NCBI RefSeq assembly: GCF_002112505.1
Contig: NZ_NEHW01000020.1
Location: 1-64,000 of the forward strand
Source: Pseudomonas sp. R28(2017)
GTDB taxonomy: Bacteria; Pseudomonadota; Gammaproteobacteria; Pseudomonadales; Pseudomonadaceae
Direction: 5' to 3'
Length of the DNA: 64,000 nucleotides
In this document: piece after piece, positions 57,600 to 64,000 of the stretch
How the letters are laid out: each line of letters starts with the position of its first letter
Numbering within the stretch: the stretch's first letter is position 1
The notes under the pieces: generated by a model
What the model was told of the DNA's origin: nothing
Databases searched by the model: none
The model's input: only the letters and a program-made list of their open reading frames with translations
Made by a program: the position numbers and the translations under genes

Positions 57600-58987
57600 T
57601 CGAACGCCTCGTCACCGCCGCTGCGCTTGCGCTTGCTGCCACTGCGCTTGCGTTTACGCGGGCCGGCCCCAGTGCCTTCGTCACGGCTGCCGAGCTCGCG
57701 GATCATCTCGCGGCGTTCGCTGTCGTTGGCGTCCTGGTAATCGGTCCACCACTGGCCGAGGTCATCGGTTTCCTCGCCCGCGCTTTCGCGCAGCAGCAGG
57801 AAGTCGTAGCCGGCGCGGAAGCGCGGGTTGTCGAGCAACTGATCAGCGCGTTTGCCGCTGCGGCGCGGCAGGCGTTCCTGCATGTCCCAGATCTCGCGGA
57901 TCGGCAGGGTGAAGCGCTTGGGAATGGCGATACGCGCGCATTGCTCGGCGATCAGGTCGTGGGCTGCACCGTTCATGGCCGGGATCGGCGGCACGCCCTG
58001 GTTCTGCAGATGCAGCACGCGGCTTGGCAGGGCTGGCCAGAGCAGGGCGGCGAACAGGAAGGCCGGGGTGACCGGCTTGCCCTGCTTGACGCGCAGGTCG
58101 GTGTTGTTCAGCGCCTGGCTGATCAGGGTATGGGTGTAGGTCGGGCGCTCGTCCAGGGCGTGGGCACTGGCCGGGAACAGCGGCTCGAACAACTCCAGGT
58201 CGACCAGCATTTCGAAGGCAATGGCGCCCTGGCCGGAGAGGAACAGCTTGAGGCATTCCTCGAACAGGCGCGCTGGCGGGATCTCGCGCAGCAACGTGGC
58301 CAGTTTGCGGATCGGCTGGAAGGTGTGCTTCTCGATGCCGAAGTCGAGCTTGGCGGCGAAACGCACGGCACGCAGCATGCGCACCGGGTCTTCCTGGTAG
58401 CGGTGGGTCGGGTCGCCGATCAGGCGCAACAGGCGGTTGCGCACATCGTGCACGCCGTTTGCGTAGTCGAGGATGCGCTCGCTGACCGGGTCGTAGTAGA
58501 GGGCGTTGATGGTGAAGTCGCGGCGTTGCGCGTCTTCTTCCAGGGTGCCGTACACGTTGTCACGCAGGATGCGACCACTGGCGTTGTGCGACGAACGGTG
58601 GCTGTCGCCTTGGTCGTCTTCCGAGTGGTGGGCGCGGAAGGTGGCGACTTCGATGATCTCACGGCCGAAATGCACGTGGACCAGCTTGAAGCGCCGGCCG
58701 ATGATGCGCGCGTTGCGGAACTCGGCACGGACCTGCTCGGGCGTGGCACTGGTGGCGACGTCGAAGTCCTTGGGCGTGATGCCCAGCATCAGGTCGCGGA
58801 CGCAGCCACCGACCAGGTATGCCTGGTAGCCCGCGCTCTGCAGGCGCTCGACGATGTTCACCGCGTGGCGGCTGAACTGGTGGCGCTGCAGCGAGTGTTG
58901 GCTCTTGTTGATCACCTCAGGCGTGGTGCGCCGGTGGTGCTGGCCCGGTACGGGGGGGCGGAAAGACTGGAACAGCTTCTTCAGCAT
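57596..58987 (-). CDS. pcnB: Poly(A) polymerase I
   Basis: A 463-residue class II nucleotidyltransferase with AYLVGGCVRDLMLG, DFDVATSATPEQVRAEFRNARIIGRRFKL (catalytic Asp pair), RRDFTINALYYDP and DPVRMLRAVRFAAKLDFGIE. The tail is Arg/Lys-rich (RKRKRSGSKRKRSG). It adds A tails that mark RNA for decay. ATG 58987 is used; a GTG at 58996 is possible and no strong ribosome site is seen, in keeping with the low expression known for this gene in E. coli. Confidence 0.95.
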   Translation of the reverse strand: MLKKLFQSFRPPVPGQHHRRTTPEVINKSQHSLQRHQFSRHAVNIVERLQSAGYQAYLVGGCVRDLMLGITPKDFDVATSATPEQVRAEFRNARIIGRRFKLVHVHFGREIIEVATFRAHHSEDDQGDSHRSSHNASGRILRDNVYGTLEEDAQRRDFTINALYYDPVSERILDYANGVHDVRNRLLRLIGDPTHRYQEDPVRMLRAVRFAAKLDFGIEKHTFQPIRKLATLLREIPPARLFEECLKLFLSGQGAIAFEMLVDLELFEPLFPASAHALDERPTYTHTLISQALNNTDLRVKQGKPVTPAFLFAALLWPALPSRVLHLQNQGVPPIPAMNGAAHDLIAEQCARIAIPKRFTLPIREIWDMQERLPRRSGKRADQLLDNPRFRAGYDFLLLRESAGEETDDLGQWWTDYQDANDSERREMIRELGSRDEGTGAGPRKRKRSGSKRKRSGGDEAFE

Positions 58988-59111
58988 GGGATGCACTGTT
59001 TGAAGGAATGTTCGGCCAAGAATAGGAGAATGGCCGCATGATGGGCGGGGATTCTAGCATTTACTCAGGGAATGGTGTAGGCGTTGGCAGGAAGGGCTGC
59101 CGGAAGGGGAG

Positions 59112-59484
59112 AAACGACAAGGGGAGCCTAAGCTCCCCAAGAAGTCGTTGCGTGCTCTTATTGTTTTTTTACTGGGCTTCTTGTTTTTGTTGAGTGCCCT
59201 GCCCACAAATCTCGAAGCTTGTGGACGACCCCCAATCCAGGGGTAAAGAGCAAACGGATTGCTTTGGCCGCTGATGTCACGTTGATCCTTCGATCCAACC
59301 AGTTCAGGCGCTGCTTTTAAGTGCAGTTTTTGTTGTTCTCTGCCTGGTCGTGGGGCAAGCCCCAAACACGCATCCTCTCCAAAAGAATCAGTTAGCTGCG
59401 CCTCCGCCGTCTTGTTTTTATTGTGCGTGAGCCGTTTCGTCTTGTTCTTATTCTGAGTTGCTGTGCTTGTTATTGTTCTTGTAC
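59112..59484 (-). ncRNA. crcZ: CrcZ small RNA (Hfq/Crc titrating RNA)
   Basis: Between cbrB and pcnB, on the same strand, lies a ~370-base transcript unit with repeated A-rich AAnAAnAA motifs: near 59466-59482 (AACAATAACAAG), 59441-59456, 59408-59423, 59325-59339 (AACAACAAAAAC), 59178-59193 and 59157-59170. A hairpin GGGGAGC/GCTCCCC (59121-59138) ends it and a sigma-54 promoter starts it. Position, motif content and length match CrcZ of Pseudomonas, which binds Hfq and relieves catabolite repression when CbrAB is active. An open frame of 145 codons across the same strand (rich in Asn-Lys repeats) is a by-product of these motifs. Confidence 0.93.
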
Positions 59485-59493
59485 CAGACATAT

Positions 59494-59510
59494 AGCAGGT
59501 GCCGTGCCAA
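59494..59510 (-). promoter_or_regulatory. Sigma-54 promoter of crcZ
   Basis: On the minus strand TTGGCACGGCACCTGCT has GG and GC separated by ten bases, fitting TGGCAC-N5-TTGCT. Transcription would start near 59484. Confidence 0.9.
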
Positions 59511-59584
59511 CTTTGCGAAACCTAATGAAATCAGGGGTTTGGCGGATTTCTGCGGCTGGCGGCGGGCTGGAAATGTAGATTTTT

Positions 59585-59658
59585 CGTTACCGTACGCCTC
59601 GGGAACTGTTACGCCAGAAAGGTTGGGTAACAGATTTGTGCGGGAACTGCTGTGTTAC
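59585..59658. promoter_or_regulatory. Candidate CbrB binding sites upstream of crcZ
   Basis: CTGTTAC and GTAACAG (59606-59612 and 59627-59633) form an inverted repeat with a 14-base spacer. Another TGTTAC lies at 59653 and a CGTTAC at 59585. They are 75-150 bases upstream of the -24 box. TGTTAC cores are reported for CbrB sites. Confidence 0.7.
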
Positions 59659-59680
59659 CTGAGGAAGGAAATGTGGCCTT

Positions 59681-59775
59681 GCCGGCCTCTTCGCGGGCAA
59701 GCCCGCTCCCACAAGGACCGCACAGCTACTGAGCGTGTGGCAATCCTGTTGGGGCGGGCCCGCGAGTGGCCGCTT
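59681..59775. repeat. REP pair
   Basis: A full REP (GCCGGCCTCTTCGCGGGCAA, continuing CCCGCTCCCAC) and a decayed inverted partner (GGGGCGGGCCCGCGAGTGG) lie between crcZ and cbrB. Together with the crcZ promoter region they account for the ~310 bases between these genes. Confidence 0.82.
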
Positions 59776-59793
59776 GGGCCGATGGAATATGAA

Positions 59794-61245
59794 TCAGTTG
59801 TCGCTGGTGGCGTTGCTCTTGCGCCGCGGGATGCCCAGGCGCTGGCGCCGTTCCCACAGGCACTTGCGGCTGACACCCAGCTTGCGTGCCAACTCGGTCT
59901 CGGTCATGTGGTCCTGGTGCTCGAGCACGAAGTGCTGGAAGTAGTCCTCCAGCGACAGGTCCTCGGTCGGTTCGTGGCTGGCACTGTTGGCGCTGGCGCT
60001 GGCCGCTACCAGGGCGTTGTCGAGGATGTCATCTTCCTCGAGGTCGCTCAGCTCGATGTCGATGCCCAGCATGTCGGCGGAAATTTCCGCGCTCTCGCTG
60101 AGGATCACCGCGCGCTCCACGGCGTTTTCCAGTTCGCGTACGTTACCCGGCCAGCTGTAATGACGAATGGCTTGCTCGGCCTCGGCCGAGAAGTGCAGGT
60201 CGTCACGGCCGATGCGTGCGCTCTGGCGGGCGAGGAAGGCATTGGCGATCTCGTTGACGTCACTGCCACGCTCGCGCAGGGCCGGCAACTTCAGGGCGAT
60301 CACGTGCAGGCGGTAATAAAGGTCTTCGCGGAACTGCCCGGCCTTGGCCAGGTTCTTCAGGTCACGGTGGGTTGCGGCGATCAGGCGCACGTCGACTTTT
60401 TGCGACTGCACCGAACCGACCCGGCGGATCTCGCCTTCCTGCAGCACGCGCAGCAGGCGTGCCTGGGCTTCGAGCGGCAGTTCGCCGATTTCGTCGAGGA
60501 ACAGGGTGCCGCCGTCGGCCGCTTCCACCAGGCCGGCACGGCCGGCGCTGGCACCGGTGAATGCACCTTTCTCGTGGCCGAACAGTTCCGATTCGATCAG
60601 GGTTTCCGGAATCGCCGCGCAGTTCACCGAGATCATCGGCGCCTTGGCGCGCCGCGACAGGTTGTGCAGGGCACGGGCGACCAGCTCTTTACCGGTGCCC
60701 GACTCACCCTGGATCAGCACGTTGGAGTCGGTGGGCGCCACCTTGCGGATCTTGCTGTACATGTCCTGCATCGGCGGGCACGAACCGATGATGCCGATCT
60801 CGCCGTTGGCGGCCGCAGCACCCTTGTCGGCTGGCGCGGCCTTGCCGTTGGCCCGCGGCTCGGCGGCCGGGGCTGGCGCGGCGGCCGGGGCGTTCTGCCG
60901 GTCGCGCAGGATGCGCGCCACGGCCTGGAGCATTTCATCGTGGTCGAAGGGTTTGGCGATGTAGTCCACCGCGCCCATCTTCATCGAGTCCACCGCCGAG
61001 CGCAGGCTGGCGTAGCTGGTCATGATCAGCACCGGGGTGCCCTGGCCGAGCTTGATCAGCTCGGTGCCCGGGGCGCCTGGCAGGCGCAGGTCGCTGACGA
61101 TCAGGTCGAAGGTGGCAATGCTGAAGCGTTCCTGGGCTTCCTGCACCGAGCCGGCTTCGCTGACTTGGTACTGGTTCCGTTCGAGCAGCCGACGCAGGGC
61201 CGAGCGGATGATGGTTTCGTCTTCGACGATCAGAATGTGCGGCAT
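59794..61245 (-). CDS. cbrB: Response regulator CbrB (NtrC family)
   Basis: A 483-residue sigma-54 activator. The receiver (1-120) has [13 protein letters not shown] and [10 protein letters not shown] with the phospho-acceptor Asp. An Ala/Pro linker follows (~125-155). The AAA domain has [16 protein letters not shown] (Walker A), GAFTGA (the sigma-54-contact loop), [21 protein letters not shown] and [19 protein letters not shown]. The C-terminal Fis-type HTH is [22 protein letters not shown]. It activates crcZ and amino-acid catabolism genes. It starts four bases after the cbrA stop. Confidence 0.96.
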   Translation of the reverse strand: MPHILIVEDETIIRSALRRLLERNQYQVSEAGSVQEAQERFSIATFDLIVSDLRLPGAPGTELIKLGQGTPVLIMTSYASLRSAVDSMKMGAVDYIAKPFDHDEMLQAVARILRDRQNAPAAAPAPAAEPRANGKAAPADKGAAAANGEIGIIGSCPPMQDMYSKIRKVAPTDSNVLIQGESGTGKELVARALHNLSRRAKAPMISVNCAAIPETLIESELFGHEKGAFTGASAGRAGLVEAADGGTLFLDEIGELPLEAQARLLRVLQEGEIRRVGSVQSQKVDVRLIAATHRDLKNLAKAGQFREDLYYRLHVIALKLPALRERGSDVNEIANAFLARQSARIGRDDLHFSAEAEQAIRHYSWPGNVRELENAVERAVILSESAEISADMLGIDIELSDLEEDDILDNALVAASASANSASHEPTEDLSLEDYFQHFVLEHQDHMTETELARKLGVSRKCLWERRQRLGIPRRKSNATSDN

Positions 61246-61249
61246 TGAT

Positions 61250-64000
61250 TCAATTCTCTCGACGGTCTCGAATTTCAGGGGACGTCGCTACGACATGCCG
61301 GGGCAGGGTCACGCGGATCCGGGTGCCACGTTGCCGTTCGATGTCGGCCGGGCTGTCGATGGTGATTTGCCCATAATGCTCTTCCACGATGGAATAGACC
61401 AGAGCGAGCCCCAGTCCGGTTCCCTCGCCCGGGTCCTTGGTGGTGAAGAACGGTTCGAACAGGCGGTCCATGATGTTCTTCGGGATTCCGCTGCCCTCGT
61501 CCTCGACGATCAGGTCGACGGTGTGCTCGCAGGCGGTGCTGCGCACACGCACGGCGCTGCCTGCAGGCGAGGCGTCGCGGGCGTTGGAGAGCAGGTTGAT
61601 CAGCACCTGGGCGAGGCGCTGCGGATCCCCCTCGGCCCAGTGGTCCGGGTCGCAGAGGTTGAAGAACTGTACTTCGAAATTGCGCCGGTTCAATGCCAGC
61701 AGACCGATGGCGTCCTGTGCCACTTCGGCCAGGCAGACCGGCTCTTCGCTGTTCTGATGGCTGCCGCCGGCGTGGGCGAAGCTCATCAGCGACTGGACGA
61801 TGCGTGACACGCGCTTGGTCTGTTCGAGGATCTGGCTGGACAGCTCGATGATTTCGCCATCGCCTTCGCGCTCTTCGCGCAGGTTCTGCGCCAGGCAGGC
61901 AATGCCGGTGATCGGGTTGCCGATTTCATGGGCCACGCCAGCGGCCAGGCGGCCGATGCTGGCCAGGCGCTCGGAGTGCACCAGCTTGTCTTCCAGGGCC
62001 TGGGTTTCGGTCAGGTCTTCCACCAGCAGCACCAGGCCGCTGTTGCCCGGCGCCAGCGGTTCGTCGATGGCCGCCTTGTGCAGGTTCAGCCAGCGCGGCT
62101 GGCCATCCAGCGCCAGGCGCTGCTTGTGCAGGTGTTCGTCGGGCACGTTGATGAAGCCCTGCAACAGGCCACGCCACGGTTCACTGATGGTCACCAGGCG
62201 TGAGCCGACCACGTGCTTGGCGGCGATGCCGGTCAGCTCTTCCATGGCCTTGTTCCACATCAGGATTTCCTGGTCCTTGGCCAGCGAGCAGACGCCCATG
62301 GGCAGCTCCTGCAGGGTCTGGCGGTGGTAGCGGCGCAGGGCGTCGAGCTCGGCGGCCAGGCCGGTGAGGCGCGAGTGGTAGTCTTCCAGGCGGCTTTCGA
62401 TGAAGTGGATGTCCTCGGTGACGTAGTTCTCGTTACCGGACTTGTAGGGCAGGAAGGTCTCGACCATATCCTGAGCCACGCTCGGCCCCATCAGCCCGGA
62501 GAGGTTGGCCTCGATACGGTCGCGCAGGCGGCGCAAGGCATAGGGGCGGCGTTCGTCGAACGGCAGGTAGAGGTCGCGCAGGGCTTGTTCGACTTCCTTC
62601 TGCGCCGCCTTGGCGCCCAGCGGTTTGGCCAGCTGGGTGGCGAACTCCTGGGGCGAGGCGGCATGCAGCTCGCGCCGCTGCGGGCGGCGCACGTTGTCCA
62701 CGGCGCAAGCTTCGGCGGCGCTGACTTCCTCGGTGCTGGCATTGGTGAACAGCGAAATCAGCGTGAACAGCAGGACGTTGGCCGCCAGCGAAGCGATGGC
62801 CGCCATGTGCCAACTGGTGTCGTCGAGCACATAGATCATGTCCAGCAGCGGAATGTAGAAGCCCTGCAGGTTGCCCAGCAGCGGCAGCAGCATGGTCACC
62901 AACCACACCAGGGTCCCTGCCAGCAGCCCGGCGATGAAGCCGCGGCGGTTGGCGGTCGGCCAGTAGAGTACCGACAGCACGCCAGGCAGGAACTGCAAGG
63001 TGGCGACGAAGGCCACGATACCCAGGTTGGCCAGGCTCTGGTGGTTGTTCTGGGTCAGGTAGAACACGAAGCCGGCCGTGATGATGGCGACGATCAGTGC
63101 CCGCCGGGTCCATTTCAACCAGCGGTAGATGTTGCCTTCGGCCGGTGGTTGGTACAGCGGCAGCACCAGGTGGTTGAGGGCCATGCCCGACAATGCAAGG
63201 GTGGTGACGATGATCAGCCCGCTGGCGGACGCCAGCCCGCCCACGTAGGCCAGCAAGGCCAGTGCCTGGTTGTTGGCGGCGATCCCCAGGCCCAGGGTGA
63301 AGTATTCCGGGTTGGTACTGGCGCCCAGGCGCAGGCCGGCCCACAGCACCAGCGGCACGGCCAGGCTCATCAGCAGCAGGAACAGCGGCAGGCCCCAGCT
63401 GGCGCTGACCAGCGAGCGCGGGTTGAGGTTTTCGGTGAAGGCCATGTGGTACATGTGCGGCATGACGATGGCCGAGGCGAAGAACACCAGCAGCAGGGTG
63501 CGCCATGGGCCTTCCTGCAGCGGTGTGTGCAGCGCCGCCAGGGCGGTCTGGTTCTGCAGCAGCCACACCTCCAGCTGGTGCGGGCCGCCGAACACGCCAT
63601 ACAGCGCATACAGGCCGATGCCGCCCAGGGCCAGCAGCTTGATCACCGATTCGAAGGCGATGGCGAACACCAGGCCTTCATGTTTCTCGCGGGTGGCGAT
63701 ATGGCGCGAGCCGAAGAAGATGGTGAACAGGATGATCAGCGTACAGAAGGCAAAGGCCACCCGTGCCTTGACCGGCTCGCCGGTGAGGATGCTGATCGAA
63801 TCGGCCACCGCCTGGATCTGCAGGGCCAGCAACGGCAGCACGCCGATCAGCATGATGAGCGTGGTCAGCGCGCCGGCCCAGGTGCTGCGAAAGCGGAACG
63901 CCAGCAGGTCGGCCAGCGACGACAGCTGGTAGGTGCGGGTGATCTTGAGGATCGGATACAGCAGCACCGGCGCCAGCAGGAACGCACCGGAAACCCCCAG
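61250..64000 (-). CDS. cbrA: Sensor kinase CbrA (partial, N-terminus outside window)
   Basis: The C-terminal ~916 residues of a CbrA-type kinase; the start is beyond base 64000. The visible N-terminal half (~1-430) is an SLC5 sodium/solute symporter-like region with about 11 helices. A DUF (STAC-like) linker, a PAS domain ([27 protein letters not shown]) and a kinase core follow: [22 protein letters not shown] (His), [13 protein letters not shown] (N), [10 protein letters not shown] (G1) and [14 protein letters not shown] (G2). It senses carbon/nitrogen balance; histidine transport has been reported for such proteins. The stop is four bases before cbrB. Confidence 0.95.
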   Translation of the reverse strand: MGVSGAFLLAPVLLYPILKITRTYQLSSLADLLAFRFRSTWAGALTTLIMLIGVLPLLALQIQAVADSISILTGEPVKARVAFAFCTLIILFTIFFGSRHIATREKHEGLVFAIAFESVIKLLALGGIGLYALYGVFGGPHQLEVWLLQNQTALAALHTPLQEGPWRTLLLVFFASAIVMPHMYHMAFTENLNPRSLVSASWGLPLFLLLMSLAVPLVLWAGLRLGASTNPEYFTLGLGIAANNQALALLAYVGGLASASGLIIVTTLALSGMALNHLVLPLYQPPAEGNIYRWLKWTRRALIVAIITAGFVFYLTQNNHQSLANLGIVAFVATLQFLPGVLSVLYWPTANRRGFIAGLLAGTLVWLVTMLLPLLGNLQGFYIPLLDMIYVLDDTSWHMAAIASLAANVLLFTLISLFTNASTEEVSAAEACAVDNVRRPQRRELHAASPQEFATQLAKPLGAKAAQKEVEQALRDLYLPFDERRPYALRRLRDRIEANLSGLMGPSVAQDMVETFLPYKSGNENYVTEDIHFIESRLEDYHSRLTGLAAELDALRRYHRQTLQELPMGVCSLAKDQEILMWNKAMEELTGIAAKHVVGSRLVTISEPWRGLLQGFINVPDEHLHKQRLALDGQPRWLNLHKAAIDEPLAPGNSGLVLLVEDLTETQALEDKLVHSERLASIGRLAAGVAHEIGNPITGIACLAQNLREEREGDGEIIELSSQILEQTKRVSRIVQSLMSFAHAGGSHQNSEEPVCLAEVAQDAIGLLALNRRNFEVQFFNLCDPDHWAEGDPQRLAQVLINLLSNARDASPAGSAVRVRSTACEHTVDLIVEDEGSGIPKNIMDRLFEPFFTTKDPGEGTGLGLALVYSIVEEHYGQITIDSPADIERQRGTRIRVTLPRHVVATSPEIRDRREN

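Noticed and set aside
59054-59491. 145-codon frame with Asn-Lys repeats between pcnB and cbrB
   Set aside because: The repeats are the A-rich Hfq motifs of CrcZ; no ribosome site and no family.

Overview
The window is a chromosomal segment of a high-GC gammaproteobacterium, almost certainly of the Pseudomonas putida group. The gene order (lldR-lldPD-dld, smpB, bamE-fur, recN, grpE-dnaK-dnaJ-dapB-carAB-greA, ftsH-folP-glmM-tpiA-secG, rimP-nusA-infB-rbfA-truB-rpsO-pnp, acs-pgi-panC-panB-folK-pcnB, crcZ-cbrB-cbrA), the Pseudomonas-type tmRNA and many putida-type REP elements (mirror-image repeats around GCGGGCnnGCCCGC) all agree with this. The assignment rests on recognition of proteins and order, not on a search.

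Layout. 1-566: 3' end of an MFS transporter; the first ~100 bases look like degraded sequence at a contig edge. 687-6107: six tightly overlapping genes for an RsbR-RsbS-RsbT stressosome, a SpoIIE-type phosphatase, a soluble histidine kinase and a hybrid histidine kinase. No sigma-B or DNA-binding output is encoded beside them, so this is the most unusual part of the window. 6266-7126: AraC/GyrI-type regulator. 7222-7613: tmRNA (minus). 7716-15001: small secreted protein, then the lactate operon lldP-lldD-dld (minus) with divergent lldR. 15125-19449: smpB, ratA-ratB, bamE, fur, recN. 19641-30060: heat-shock genes with two sigma-32 promoters, dapB, carAB with an attenuator-like leader, greA and a membrane protein. 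30073-36655: yhbY, rlmE, ftsH, folP, glmM, tpiA, secG. 36677-45848: tRNA-Leu, tRNA-fMet and the translation/RNA-turnover cluster rimP to pnp. 46112-53217: BON-domain protein behind a sigma-54 promoter, a monooxygenase/VOC divergent pair, a large AsmA-like protein, a DUF2236 protein and acetyl-CoA synthetase. 53404-58987: pgi, panC, panB, folK, pcnB. 59112-64000: CrcZ small RNA and the CbrAB two-component system (cbrA runs off the window).

Links between regions. CbrB with sigma-54 should drive crcZ, whose A-rich motifs titrate Hfq/Crc. An AACAACAA motif of the same kind lies in the lldP leader, so the lactate operon in this window is a candidate target of that circuit in addition to LldR. The tmRNA and its partner SmpB are both present. 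The BON-domain gene has a textbook -24/-12 element, and a cluster of GTTAC motifs resembling those upstream of crcZ lies between folK and panB. Codon starts other than ATG (TTG for carA, probably ftsH and the DUF4149 gene; GTG for rimP, truB, pnp, folK, rlmE) are frequent.
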